A DNA stretch of 64,000 nucleotides from Anthoceros angustus (taxonomy: Eukaryota; Streptophyta; Anthocerotopsida; Anthocerotales; Anthocerotaceae). The position numbers and the translations under genes are program-made. Numbering within the stretch: position 1 is the first letter of the stretch; each line of letters begins with the position of its first letter. The stretch is taken from contig VJWM01000044.1 of NCBI GenBank assembly GCA_010909165.1, positions 2,294,001-2,358,000 of the forward strand, read 5' to 3'. Of this stretch, positions 1 through 12,250 are shown in pieces. A model generated the notes under the pieces. It was given only the letters and a program-made list of their open reading frames with translations, searched no databases and had not been told where the DNA came from.

Positions 1-72
1 CTGCCTGCTCATCTTGCTCCTGTTGCTTCCGCCGCTGCTGCCACGAAAATTGCCCCATGGTATCGCGGCCAT
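1..72 (-). CDS. 5' end of a gene leaving the window on the left (unrecognised)
   Basis: Two overlapping minus-strand frames are open from an ATG to the window edge. One starts at 58 in a strong context (ACCATGG) and encodes MGQFSWQQRRKQQEQDEQ, rich in Gln and Arg. The other starts at 72 (GGCATGG) and encodes MAAIPWGNFRGSSGGSNR. I cannot tell which is used. No family can be assigned from about 20 residues. The position suggests a gene transcribed leftward, divergent from the coiled-coil gene that starts near 292, with a shared promoter of about 220 bases between them. Confidence 0.35.
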   Translation of the reverse strand, partial: MAAIPWGNFRGSSGGSNRSKMSRQ

Positions 73-291
73 GCCAACTGCTTTCACTCGAACCACAGAC
101 GCGAGGCTTAGGGCTTAAGTCCTGGTTAAAGTAACCGGAGTGAAGTTAAGCGTTTCTCGTCGTCCTTGTCGTCGGAAGGGAAGGGACGAGGATGGCTACT
201 TGCCAAGCACCCGCTTCTTATCCCGCGACATACGCTTAGAAACGTGCACTGTGACTCCGTGGTACACGTTCTGTTTTTCTGCGACGGCTCG

Positions 292-2405
292 ATGGCTAAC
301 GTCCATGCCAATGCTGCGAACGCATTCGAGCTCATCTCGGAGTGCAAGAGCCAATTTGTGTGTTTGAAATCCGAGATCGGAATGGCTCTCAAGGAAGTAG
401 GTGCATCTGTTCAAAGCATTGCAATATTTCTTCCTTCAAGAGTTGCGGAGGAATCCGCGCGAGCTCTTAGCCTCATGGCTGCATATGTTGCGCCTGCATA
501 TGTTGTCGTGCACTTCAACTTTCAGGCTGAGGAGATGATGGCTTCGATGTCAGTTCCCTTGTTGCGTTTGATTGGCTTGAAAGAGGAGGAGATGAAGCGG
601 CAAGGGAGGCATAGCTCCATATTCTTTGTCCAGGCGGAGGATCAGAGTCATTCGACCGCAGTGAGTATTTGCCTTGTTGCGGATTCAGCGGCTGCACAAG
701 CCACTTCTACAAATTATCTGGAGGTCTTAATTGTCGTGATTTCAACTGTTTTGGTCAGTTTCGAGGCTCAGACGGATGCGAGCGGTCTTCTGAAGGATGT
801 CACGATGATCCATTCAAGTCTGTCAAGAAGACAACATTGATCAACGTACCTGCACGGGGCTTGGAGGTAGGAGAGTCTTAGTGCATGCAAAACATTTCAA
901 CGAATTCCAAGTAGGTAGATGTTGGCTGGTGTCCTGGAGAAATCGACTCAATGTGTGAAAGAAATAGCAGATAGCTGCAGCCATTATCTGCTACATATGT
1001 GGCACTGACTCTCTTGCGTCATGAATCTGCGGAACTTGCTCAACTTTAGCTGGAAGAAATGAGAAAGAAGGCTGCGAAGTTCTTGGCCAAGATTGAAGAG
1101 AAGCGTAAGCATCAGTTACGTGAGCTCGCCGATGCGCTTGACAAGCTAGAGGGGTCGGTAAACTCCGCAGAAAAACATCTCCTGTCAAAGGTTCAACTTC
1201 AGGAAGGGCAGATCGGAACTCTTGTTGACAAGTTCTGCCGGAAAGTGAGGGATGTTGATAAGGCGGTGCAAGATGTTAACAGCAGAAAAGCTAGTACTGC
1301 AGCGCCGGACAGACTCCAAATTGCAATGCAGAGCTATCAAACTTTGCTGTCTCTTACAGCAAGACTCTTACCAAGCATATTGGATGTGATTGGAGTAAAC
1401 CGCTCATCTCTAAAAGCAGATGTAGGCGAGATGGTGGAGTCTGTGCGTCATTGCATGCGAATGCCACTTCAGTTCATTTTGCAGCGTCTCAAAGCCCAAG
1501 CGTTGCTCATCCAGGTCCCAGAGCTTGAGGACCTGGTGGGACAGCTGCAGGCTGAAGCACATAGTTCTGTTTCATTCCTTGCATCGACAACTCACCAACA
1601 GCAGGATCAAATCAAGTGGCTGGATTCCTGCTGTAGTCAGAGTCGGGATGAGATTGAAGTTATGACAGAACGGCTAGAAGAGAGTGAGAAGACGAGGAAG
1701 GAGACCTTGCAGGATGTCAACAAGCACAAGGATGAGCTGGAGACGCTCAAAGTCGTGCAGGAAAAGACTGTGCGTGACCTTTCCTGTTGTATTGACGTTT
1801 TGGAAGCTTTGGTTGAAGATCAGGCATCTGAACTGTCAGTCAGTAAACAAAGCATTAGGTCCTTACAGGCTCAGTTACAGGCCGAACGCGCACTGCGAGA
1901 TGTAGTGGAGAAGAAAAGGAGCATACTTGCAGAGGAATCTTCGGTTCGGGAACTGCAGCAAAGCACCCAGCTGGATCTCGAGAAATATCAGTCACTAGCG
2001 GCGACAAGAGGCGCAGAAAACGAGAGGCTGCAAAGAGAGATGGGGGAGAAAGTCTTGCAGGTGGAGAGGCTGCAAGTAGAACTACACAGCAAACAAATTG
2101 AGATCATGAATTTGAAGAGGGATGCAGATGTTGCAGCAAAGCGGGCTAAACACCTTCAGAGCAAGCTAACAGATGGTACAGTTGAGAAACAAAGGGTTCA
2201 AAACGAGCTGAGGCATATGAAGGATACGGAATCTCAGAAGAAGAGGCGCTTGCGAAGTCGATCTTCACAAACTATTCAAGCACGAAGCTTGGAGGACGAG
2301 CCAAAAGTCTCAAAAACGTTTTCATGCATGTTTGTTCCAGGACCCAAGCTTATGAGCTGTACAGAGCTTTTAGAACACCAGATCCGGAACCCGAACCCTG
2401 CTTGA
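292..2405 (+). CDS. Uncharacterised coiled-coil protein, 3 exons
   Basis: The spliced model has exons at 292-660, 759-866 and 1050-2405, all joined in phase 0, giving about 610 residues. The introns start GTGAGT and GTAGGA and end in CAG and TAG. Residues 1-123 form a mostly helical or hydrophobic N-terminal part. Residues from about 160 to the end are a long coiled coil rich in Glu, Lys, Gln and Leu, with a short aromatic/proline tail ending NPNPA. No catalytic motif is visible, and I recognise no family; a scaffold or cytoskeletal-type role is only a guess from the coiled coil. The ATG at 292 is the first in frame but has a weak -3 position, so a further upstream exon is possible, although the neighbouring gene on the left leaves little room. 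Confidence 0.6.
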
Positions 2406-2613
2406 GGCTTGGCCTGACCTATTTTGGTGGACACTGCAAATGTAGGCTGAAGTTCTTTCTGGAAAGCTGTAAGCTCCGACATCATGTTCTAGATAACAGT
2501 CTACAACCTCGGAGGTGAACGCGTTCCATATATATCGTTGATGTATTCGAAGTAGTCATCCATGACATGGAGTCATCTATAGTGTGTCAGCTGGCACACC
2601 AAAGAAGTACATC

Positions 2614-4708
2614 CTAAGAGTTGAAGAACGTCAAAACTCGGTCATAGACATCTGAGCCTGCTTTCACGCTGAGAATGAAATCCCCGTGAGCATATTCCGG
2701 AAGGTAGATCACTTGCGGATTGTTTTTCAGCTGCTTCATTAATTGTGACACATCAGCAGGATCAGCCAGATCGTCGTTTCCACCATGGGCAAGCAGCAAG
2801 GGTACAGAAATCTCAGAGAGACTGTAGGCGGGCGGGGAGAAAGATCGATAACGCTGCAGATTTCCCCAGAAGCCATAATCGAACCTGGCAAAGCGCCGAG
2901 ACCTGAGCACTGCCAAAGACCAACCACACAACCACTCGACGGAAATTTAGCTATAGTACCATCACGCCAGAGCCGTGAAAGCTAGAAGTAGCTGGGTTTC
3001 CAAATCTTACGCTGAGCTAAATGATGGACATTCTTGAGAGATGTGGGCTGCAATTGGTACTTCGTGTAGTAGGTGTAGTGTGTGGTATTGAGGCAGCAAT
3101 TGGGTCCTGCACCCAGTAACTCAATTCAAGCATTTATTCGTAGTAGCTGACAAGTCTGTCATCTGGAGAGGGTGACAGTTCCAAGTACGCGTACAAGGAC
3201 TGGACGGGCGAAACTCACGGGTAGGCACCATTGAATTTTGAGAGGATCTGCATACCTGTAATCGCTGTCACCACATCGGGGTAGCAACTTGCTCTGCTGC
3301 ACGCTACGCCTGCGATGCTCCGTAACACCTTGCTGTCAACCACACAAGTACAGACATCGTAGGCAATAATTAGAGACCTGAGGATCGTCACTGATGAAAT
3401 ATATGGCCAGCCACAGTCGACGATCACTTACTCGTAAGCGCTGAACTCGTAGATTCCAGCAGCCTCTAATAGCTGAAGTGAATCGGTGCATCAGACTGAG
3501 TGAGTAAGGACCGGCTGCAGAGGAGGAAAAGCTGACGACAGAAGTATGACAGTGTCCAGAGGAAGGAAACTCACATCGTCTACATATAGCCAAGCAGCCG
3601 CTGCTGCTAGCTTGGACTGGATGTTGCTGACGTATGAGACTGGACTCAGCATGGCTGCTTTTGCTATCATGCCTGTCATGATCTCCTTGTTAGAGCCGAA
3701 TGCTGCAAATGCGCTCATCGTCCCCTGCGCACAAAATTTTCAGATTCACACCCTGGGCTCCCTTGTAAGCTGGAGTCCCGAAGTGTGGGAATCCATCTTC
3801 ACCTGAGAGTAGCCTACGTAATGAACTTTGGCGTTGGTCCTCGAGTGCACGAAGCGCAGCATTGTGGGTAGGTCCTCACCTGCCAGTTCGTCCAAGCCCC
3901 AATCCCAAAACCTCTGCCACAAGACGAGTCCCAAAAACATGAGCAACAAAACGTGGGAAACCTCAAATCGCATTCAAGACAGCTGCCGATCTTCCCACCT
4001 TGTCCCTCCGAGTGTAATGCATGTGTCCGAAGCTGAAGTTGGAGGACCTGCTGTTTCCCAGGTAGACTTCATATCCAGCGTCAGCCAGGACGAAGCCCAG
4101 AGATTGCTTCTGCGGGTTCATCACCCAGATGTCCGCTCCCTGGTGCAGAAATTTCATGTTGATGAGTGCTCCGCTACCTAGTTCAGTCTAGCGATCAAAA
4201 CACGAAGCATCCTGACGCAGATAAATTGGTATCACCTGTAACAGCTTCGACACCTCGAAAGCTTACCTGCATAATTCCATGGTAGAGAAATGCAGGTCCC
4301 CTGTGCGGAGGGCTATGCATTTTGCTCCACAGCCTCTGCACGCCTAGGTGGAATCCGCTGCTCGTAGTCACCTGCACAGAGATATCTCGGCGTTGCCAAG
4401 AAAATTCCCGCCCGTTTCCATACAAACCATCTGGGGAAACGATCTAAGATGAAGAAAATCCTGAGGCATTTCTGTCAGATGGCGGAAGCCCGCACCTTGT
4501 ATTCCTCGCAGTTGTAGTATCTGCTAAGGTCCCGAACAAATGTTCCGCAAAGTCCCGTGGTTGTTACTACCAATTCCGATCGCACCAGGTCTTGGCCGGA
4601 CGAGCTGGGGCTCCATGCTAAGAACAGGCAGAGGATTGCCAACGTCTGCGAACACGTCGCGAGGATGTGTGGAGAAGCTCCATCGCTGGTTCTGCGCATT
4701 CTTATCAT
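2614..4708 (-). CDS. Acid lipase / triacylglycerol lipase (alpha/beta-hydrolase), 9 exons
   Basis: Exons, in transcript order, are 4708-4496, 4371-4267, 4139-3999, 3913-3803, 3724-3575, 3472-3432, 3377-3256, 3106-3011 and 2909-2614. All borders are GT-AG, phases are continuous and the product is 424 residues, normal for plant LIP1-type or animal lysosomal acid lipases. A hydrophobic stretch at about residues 16-34 looks like a signal peptide, so the enzyme probably acts in the secretory route, vacuole or apoplast. The VTTSSGFHLGVQRL and LYHGIMQ segments match the N-terminal lid region. The nucleophile elbow GYSQG (Ser about 189) spans an exon junction. The acid is in GGNDDLAD (about 372) and the His in YAHGDF (401), so the triad is complete. 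The ITG-PNCCLN and LKNVHHLAQ blocks are also family hallmarks. Likely reaction: hydrolysis of acylglycerols or sterol esters. It looks intact. Confidence 0.9.
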
Positions 4709-5300
4709 CTTCACCTACAGGTCGGCACTATGTGAACTCTCAATCAAAGACAGTAGTAGAGCTTCAAGAGTGTCAGCACTGTGTCAACGGATCAAGTCTC
4801 TATTTGGGGTATGTGGATGTCTGTACCTCGGAAGCGTGAAATGGTTCAGAGCGGGACTTAGGAGAGAACACTAGAGGATTCCTGTAACGACATGGGACTC
4901 TCTTGGACAGGATGCATTTGAAGCAATGGCGTGGTTCCAAGCGGATGCAGCTGGAGGGGAATCTTGTCCTCACTGGCTACACATGGTACATACTATCAAA
5001 TTGCCTTCACCTGACAGTCAATGGCTGTGCAAGGTACAGCAAATGGAACGGGTCCGTGAAAGTTTCATGAATGTGATGAATCAATCCAAGTTCACAATCG
5101 TGGGCCCTGCTCCGACAATCCGAGCCATCAAAGCACCACTAGAGCAGCCAACCTCTGTGTTCACACTACAGGCGAGGACAAGGGGACTTTCCTCCTCTGC
5201 CAGCAGAAAAGAACCCAGACAAAAACACCTGGAACCAATGTGAAGCAGGTGATCGAAGACAGCATTTGAAGGAAGGCTGCCAGGGATGGATGACCTACCG
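4709..5300. other. Intergenic interval with no supported gene
   Basis: This stretch lies between the lipase start and the decayed helicase. The plus strand has open frames of about 100 codons (4540-4839, and 4926-5243 starting at an ATG), but they show no recognisable domain, no supporting splice structure and ordinary composition. I treat them as chance. The interval probably carries the lipase promoter. I see no clear TATA element or repeat. Confidence 0.5.
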
Positions 5301-8130
5301 CCGGAGGACCACGGGCCTGATCAGAGGTAGCCATTTTCTACGGTGTAATAATTCAAGGCTTCCGTTGGCGATGTTGACGGATCATCCCGTTGCTCCAGAA
5401 GCTTCACTTCCGTAGTACTTTCCCCTTGTGTGGCCACTACCCCAAGAGCTGGTGCTGTCAGCTGTGAGATAATGGCAGCCCTGACCCTTTTAACCTACAC
5501 CAATTGCTGTCCCTCCACTGAAGTACAACTTGCTGGTAACAGTCACCTGTTGGAGCTGGTGAAAACTGGTAGCAACCGTCCACAAACAAGCGTGATTCAG
5601 ATGGGATAACGCTTACCCTTCATGTTCCATCTACACCTAGGTGTCATTGCGAACACTCCTATTCTGACCGGAAATTTATCTGAGCTTTGCCAGCACGAAA
5701 AGAAATTCCACAGTCGAAGTGCTGATGAAGCGGCCCGGTTGCGACAGGAGTGAGGCCCCACGAGGTTTCTACAGATTTTCGACAAAAGGAGGAGGATGGG
5801 TTTCTGTGAACAGGAGTGCCTGGTACAAAAGACACCTAGGAGGTGGTATTAACAGAAGAATTGCAACGGCCTTTCATCTGGACGATAGCAATATCTGCAC
5901 AAAGCGGACACGACTCCAGTCAGAGTCAGTATGTAACATTATTTCCCCACTTGACACTGCTTGCAAAACTTGAATGTTACCAGCCTGACATGCTAACCCT
6001 GCTTGCAAAACTTGAATGCCGAAACTGGTAGCATACTCCTCAAGCCGCTCCATGACATACCAATCATTTTTCCCACCACAAGACCTGGGCACATGCAGGG
6101 ATGCTGCAAGTTGAAAAGGTGGCAAGCCATGAGGCTTTGTCAGAACCATGACATGGAGTGCAATAAAAAGATGAGAGTCCACAAGGACTTCTGTACTTGG
6201 TCACACTTTGCACTAGCCAGAAACATGAGTGGGCCAGCTTACCGCAAAGTAAGCTGGAAGTCCTTGTGGCCTCCCAGCTTTTCAGTGCACTGCATGTCAT
6301 GGTTCTTACGATGCTTATCATAGCTTGTCACCTTTTCAACTTGCAACGTGACTGAACCGTCCAGACAATTATAGGAGTAGTTTCTGAACTCCAGATAATC
6401 CTGCATGTTGAATCTGGAGAGATCAGACTTGTATCATTAAGATCATAAGAAGGCGTCACACGCTGTCTAAGAACACACTGTGCTTCTGAGCGAAGGACCT
6501 GCAGTATGTCCAAGGTGCGAGCCATTTGGGCAAAAATGACAACAAGATGACCCTCATGTAATCTCTTTAAGATCATGTCCAGCAACTTCAGCTTTGAACT
6601 GGCCTGTATGCAACGGAAGTTAACCACCAATGCCAATGACACATGACCAACATGATGGATGATAATGTTTAGTACCTGCACCAGGTGCTCACCTCTTCGA
6701 ATGGCTCTGGTTCTACACCATTGAAGGTGACCTGTACCTGTCCCTCCATCTGCAGAAGTATGCCAAGGTTAAATCCATCATGGCCACCTTTACACTGCTG
6801 GTACTCACAGGGAAGACTGGTGGAAATCCAGAATAATCAAGCTTACGTGCTCCAACCCTGACATATGTGCTGAAAAGCTGAATGAACGCGTTTAGGTTGT
6901 TAGAAACGGAAAGTTCACAGAAGTGCAGAAGAGACCAAAGCTCAGTCAGGTGATTTTATATCGGCGTCCCGGTCAGAGGAAGCCTTCTTGACAGCGGGAA
7001 ATACTGTTTTAAGGTCTTGAACAAACTCTGGAAAACACGTACAAACCAGATTGGACAACAGCAAGTATGTCATTCAGTGCCTAAAATGTCATGGCTAGAA
7101 TGGTGGAAATGAACTGTTACCCTTGTGCAACGAAAGGTTACAGAATAGAATATCTACACTTGAGAAGTTCTTGAGACACTGAGCTTCATCAACTATGATA
7201 TATTCCCAGGTTACAGCAGCAAGGAATTCGACATCCGCCATCACAAGCTCATACGTGGTCACCATAACAGCAAATGTATCCTGCGTTGCCACGTCCATAT
7301 CATATGTAAGATGTGGCGCACGAAGTACTCCAAATTCTGCCAGCCAAGTAATGTAGGTGTGCAGCATGAAGCAGTGCATAAACAGAGTGAAGAGGACCGT
7401 ACAGCGTCAAAGTTACTACGAATGCTTGTTCTGTTATCTTTCCGGCCAGTATATGCTAGAATTCTGAGATCTGGAGCAAACCTACCAAACTCAGAAACTC
7501 AGCCTTCCATGACGATCAAAGGGCACAGTACCACTGCCAAACAATTCATGCCCTCCATGTATCAGAACCGGCCAGAAACATGAACAATTCTGGCACTAAA
7601 TCAATACTTGGACGAGAGTGCTCATACGAATTGGCCTGGAAAGTTCTGAGTCTTCAAATAAGCTATGAGTGCTATCGTCTGCAAAGTCTTGCCGAGTCCC
7701 ATCTACGGGCACCAACAGCCAAATCAGAAGATCGTCAAGAAAGACATGTCACGTCACTGCTGGTGGCTTGATTCGTGATCCCATGGAGCAGGCTCTGACC
7801 TCATCGCCTGAGCATGAACAGAAGGCCACCATGTCACGAAATGCAACAAACCACCTGCACACGGGTCTCAGATACTGTGACATTGTAGATCGGCTGATAG
7901 AGACCAGCTGAAATGTGAGTGCTGACCGAGAATCACGTTCGTTCCGTCGTTGTAGCGACGGATCAGCCAGGCCACTCCCTCCACCTTGTGCGGCTTCAGC
8001 ACAGAGTTACGCCCCAGCTGGCGTAATTGGCCATACTTCACCGGCGTCTCTCTTGCCTTCTTCCATGGCCGTCGCAACTTGCTCCCGGAGAGCCTCCCCG
8101 TCCACATCCACGTCCATGGCCACCGTCCCG
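5300..8130 (-). pseudogene. Decayed SNF2-family helicase of the CHD1L/ALC1 (plant ASG3/CHR10) type
   Basis: Minus-strand blocks keep the order of a CHD1L-like ATPase: LKPHKVEGVAWLIRRY (near 7960), a Walker A exon with MGLGKTLQTIALIAYLK (about 7640-7705), VLCPLIVMEG then VSEFGRFAPDLRIL (about 7460-7540), TTYELVMADVEFL and IIVDEAQCLKN (7160-7290), GVEPEPFEE (about 6700) and KLLDMILKRLHEG...FAQMARTLDILQ (6500-6600). Decay is clear. A TGA at 7499-7501 replaces the expected Trp after VMEG. A one-base loss near 6691 shifts the frame inside the GEHLVQ segment. The exon for helicase motif III (TGTP) has no space or match. Motifs V and VI are not found down to 5300, although one open stretch near 5350-5480 looks coding-like. 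The N-terminus also switches frame near 8050. The functional family remodels chromatin; this copy should not. Confidence 0.72.
7800..7807 (-). other. Putative 8-base microexon of the SNF2-like gene
   Basis: The exon before it ends ...VIL plus one base, and the Walker A exon after it begins exactly at MGLGKT, so the invariant Gly-Asp-Glu before MGLGKT is missing from both. In the intervening DNA the eight bases GCGATGAG, flanked by AG and GT, supply the rest of Gly followed by Asp-Glu in the right phase, giving VILGDEMGLGKT. Both neighbouring donors read GTCAG. This is inferred from phase and conservation only. Confidence 0.5.
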
Positions 8131-8479
8131 GAGAGCCTCCCCGTCCTCCTCACAAACAATCTGCTCCACAGTCGGCACGGCCTTCACGAGAAGAAGGAGA
8201 AGGAATTTATTCGAGCGTGCAGCAGCATGAAATCCCCTGCCACGGACTGTTGAATGCCGTTGCTACGTCACACCTTCCGTAGACGTAGGAAAACGAATGA
8301 AGGCGCCTGAATTCAGGACATGCTCGGGGGCAGGTTGTCATGAACTGCAACCACGTGGTTTCACACCTGGAAACGGACTTGTAAGAGGATTCGAGTCATT
8401 CGACGCATGTGTCCATCGGCAAACGAGGAACGCACGCAAACGTCGCTGTGACACTCGGATCCTTCAAGCCGGCTCGTAT

Positions 8480-11200
8480 GGTGATGTAAAGCCGCATTCG
8501 CTGTTGCTATTTTTTGCAATAATATAGATATTTATAAAATCTATAATATATAGTATAATATACATAATCAAGACAAGGACGATGGACTGGAAGTACTTGT
8601 TTAACAACATGAGTAACTTGAGGTCTTTTTATATTTCTGAGTATGATATGATAGGGGAATGGATGATTTAGATCTATTACATCCAAAACATAGTTTCCCT
8701 CTTCATCGTGATCTTTAGGATCTTCCTTTAGAATATTATATGGTAGACAGAATTCTCTCATATTTTTTTATTCAATAAATATATTTAATTTTAATTTCGT
8801 AACCTAAATAAAAATTAAATATGAGTAGTTGTCCTTCTATACATCATGTTACACCTTACCTAGGTGTTGCCAACTACTATGAAAGGAGACAGACATTTCG
8901 AGCTTGCAGCTCATTGAAACTTGCAGCTCATTGAAACATCGTTATTCATATTAATGTCGACCAGCATGCATCTTATGTGCTGTAAAACACTTTGTATTAG
9001 AACCAATAACCATCACATTTTAGCTCATATAAGCCCATATTAACTCTCACATAGGCCTATATTAACTCTGATATGTATTCTGCTAGTACCACAAATTTGC
9101 AAAATGATAGGTTTTTTAATTTACCTGATGAACCAGAATGAGCAGTTGTATTTGGTTGATCATGATGATGTGCTTCATGGTGCAATCGTGATTCCCCTTG
9201 CATTGGTGCCATACAAAAACATGTTGTGCAACCACTTTGATTTTTTGGGGATGTGTGGCCCCTTGAATGTGTTGTAATGTCGTGATGGATGATACCCCAA
9301 GGTGAAGAAGGCACCTCTGATGCCCCCTCTGACAGTCTATTAGGCCTATGGCAACGTAACTTATGCGCTAGCTTCTTCCAATTAATGTGATTTTTATGTT
9401 GACCATGTGGAGAAGATGAAGGTGGAGGATTTTCTGGAAAACATTAGTCAAAATATAGTCACCCAAAGAAAGCATTGTTGAGAAACTGAAAAAACAAAGC
9501 CTTTTTCAGCAAATAGTGTAACTGACTTCTTTAGCAAATGGTGGACATTTGCAACCAATATTACCTTTTTTATGTAATCTACCTCGTGTCAAGCTTCCCC
9601 AATCTTTTCGCCATTTGCCTGTGGTCCAATGGCGTTTTTCTTTCAATTCTTCATGAGGCCTTCTATGCTTACTACTGTAGGCATTACCCATAAAAATCAA
9701 AAGAGATGACCGTTTGGCAATTCCTGAGAAACATACAAACGTACTTATGTTTGAAAATAGATATATATGCTTTCTGGAAGGATGTTTCTGAATACTTTCA
9801 CAATTACATTCTTGTTCAAAATGATTGTATGTGATGGGCATGTATAGCTATGTCCTACTTTTGTTTGCTTTTTGAATAATTTTTTGTTTCCCCATAGTTT
9901 TGTAACTTCAGCTATACAATGTAGATTTTCCATCATTTATTCCATCACTTAGGCAGCACTTTATTCAATCTCATGGTTTTGTAGCTTGAACTATACAAGG
10001 CAAACTTTCCATCACATATGTCCCACTTTATCCAACCTCATGTTAACTTAGTTGATGTTCATATATACTTGAAGTAACTTATGACTTCCAATGAGATTTG
10101 TCCTTCCATCACACGAGCAATCCAACCTGTAGGACCTTCCAGAAGGCCTTCGTGACTAGAAAGCGTAATATAATACATTGAAGTGTGGTTGTAAAACATT
10201 AAAAGTGCAATACTTAGATACAAATCCAGAAATCCCTTTAACAAATTCAATAAGTGTGCTTAATGGTATTTATGTTCATCCAAATTAGAAAGCACAACTA
10301 AAATTGTATTATGTCAAAGTATTGATAGGTACTTAGTTATAAGATATCTTATGTTTAATTTAATATATTGAGTCTCCTCTTATAGCAATTTACTACCTAA
10401 TATAATTTGCAGTACAAAAGTTTTGTTTGTGAGAGTGTATGCAAGTATTATGGATTATCTTAGTCACCTAGTAATCTTCAAGTTTTTTGATTTTTTTTGT
10501 CTTAAATTAAAGAATTAAATTATTTTCTACATTCCTAACCTAGTACTATTATTAACCTATATTAAATTCTATCAATTTATTATATTTAATTATTTATAAA
10601 ATAAATGAAATAAATTATTTAATATTTTAATTATTACATTGATTATTATTACATCTCTTATTAAAATTAGCAACAAGAATAACAACAATAAATTTTTCAA
10701 TTTTTTCATGTTTTGATGGTCCTAAATATACATCCCTTGCACAATAATTAAGATAAATAGAATGAGAATGAGCTTGATGATATTTTGTAATTGATAACAT
10801 ACATGTATGTGTTGTACACGAGCTTTCTACAATATGACAATGGCGGATCCAAAAATGGACTAGCTACACCTCATTGAGACCACGAGAGAAATGTTTCTTT
10901 CTAACTTTTAAGATTATGTTCCAAACAGAATGAAACAATTTTCTTTTTTTGTAACAAATGCAACAATATAACTTGTTAGTTAAGTAACACTAATAATGTA
11001 TCTATACTTCATTTTTCAAAAGTAGACACATCGTCCATGACATCCCAGTAACCAAAGAGAGTCTCATAAAGGATGTCTATCCACACAAATATGGTAAGGA
11101 ACCTCCAATCTAATGTTCCACAACAGAACATCTTAAAGACTTCATTTTTTAGAATATTATTGAAATCAAAATTTCTAGACAAGGTGCCTCAAGTACTGGG
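8480..11200. other. AT-rich intergenic DNA
   Basis: Base composition drops sharply to very AT-rich near 8505 (runs such as ATATAGATATTTATAAAAT). Minus-strand open frames of 60-110 codons exist (8507-8761, 9057-9314, 9506-9841) but they are poor in complexity and match nothing I recognise; they may be relics of a mobile element. No tRNA or rRNA is evident. The island continues to about 12800 and contains the RSP9 gene. Confidence 0.6.
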
Positions 11201-12250
11201 TTAAATCAAAAATGCAACTTGATCAATAGCTTCCTTGAATCCCATGCCAAAGTACAAGGAGCCCCAAGCTTTAGTGAGATGTGAGTAATAAAAATGATAA
11301 CCTGGCCATATACAACTTCTAATAATTACTTCTTGTGTGAGAGGCTGCACATGTAATGTCCAGACTCCATTCACATCATTTGAAAGTGGTGCTTCCTCAT
11401 AACCTTGTAATAATTTACCATACCAATCAAGCTTATCCAATTGTGTGACTCCATTAAATACAATATTTTTAACTAGTTGTTTTGATGTGGTTAACACTGA
11501 GGCACCAATAGGGATTACATTACACTCTTGATCAATCCATCTAACTATTGCTGAAAGCCTTTCTAACTCTCTCACTTCTACTCCTTTTGGCCCTAAGTCC
11601 ACAGGTGGATCGGGTTTTTTTGGGTTCTTGGGTGCATCATCCATCTCATCCCACACAGTCTCTTTCACGAATTGTTTTGATAATGCATTTGCAGAATCTT
11701 TTGCTTCTTCTTGTCCCTTTGAAGTACTTGGTTCATCTTTACTTTCATGTTTCAGCTCTGAAAACTGTCTGGCATCACTTTTTCTCAACTCCGGAAGCTT
11801 ATATATAGGCCTTGGATGAGCACCTGGCGGAATGTACCACGGGGTTTTTTGCTTAGGAACTTTAGGTAATGGGGGAGGCTGTATTACATCTGGAACAAAG
11901 AACGTAGCACCAATGTCTCCTGTAAAATTCTCCTTTATTTCCTTGCATTTCTCATACAAAGCATCTGGAATTGGATGAAGATCCAACCAAGTTTTTCCGT
12001 CTTGGCTAAAATAGTAAAGATACTCAATCCTTATTTTTTTATCAATCTTATGGATTGTATTATATCCTTGTGCAAGTATGTAGTTCTTTCCATTTGTTAC
12101 AAATATAGTGCCCCAAAGATTAAGGTTTGCCAGTCCACTCTCATGTTTCTTGAAAATCAATGAAAGATCTATTGCAGCTCTCTTCTCAGCTGGAAATACA
12201 CATCCACAAGAAGCAAGGCCTTCTAAGACCAAAAATGAGTTGGCATCCAT
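11201..12250 (-). CDS. RSP9: Radial spoke head protein 9 homologue (axonemal), intronless
   Basis: A single frame of 349 residues starts MDANSFLVLEGLASCGCVFP, closely following the N-terminal plan of animal and algal RSPH9 (MDA..L...L..L...G..L....R..L..SL). LWGTIFVTNGKNYILAQGYN matches the conserved FWG.I.G...DYYIAQG block. The C-terminus keeps GVWTLHVQP, IRSCIWPGYHFYYS and GSLYFGMGFKEAIDQVAFLI, as in the family. The protein is about 70 residues longer than human RSPH9 because of a Pro/Lys/Glu/Ser-rich insert around residues 125-210. RSP9 is a radial spoke head component that controls dynein activity in motile cilia; in land plants it would serve sperm flagella. Codons are AT-rich, unlike the GC-richer neighbours, and the gene has no introns in a window where most genes do. 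It appears intact. Confidence 0.82.
   Translation of the reverse strand: MDANSFLVLEGLASCGCVFPAEKRAAIDLSLIFKKHESGLANLNLWGTIFVTNGKNYILAQGYNTIHKIDKKIRIEYLYYFSQDGKTWLDLHPIPDALYEKCKEIKENFTGDIGATFFVPDVIQPPPLPKVPKQKTPWYIPPGAHPRPIYKLPELRKSDARQFSELKHESKDEPSTSKGQEEAKDSANALSKQFVKETVWDEMDDAPKNPKKPDPPVDLGPKGVEVRELERLSAIVRWIDQECNVIPIGASVLTTSKQLVKNIVFNGVTQLDKLDWYGKLLQGYEEAPLSNDVNGVWTLHVQPLTQEVIIRSCIWPGYHFYYSHLTKAWGSLYFGMGFKEAIDQVAFLI

Noticed and set aside
3215-3255. Extension of lipase exon 7 through GTATGCAG
   Set aside because: Using the GT at 3255 as donor joins in phase to an exon reading PNCCLN and LKNVHHLAQ, the family consensus; reading through does not.
4926-5243. Plus-strand ATG-started frame of 105 codons
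   Set aside because: No recognisable domain, conservation cue or splice context; left as unsupported.
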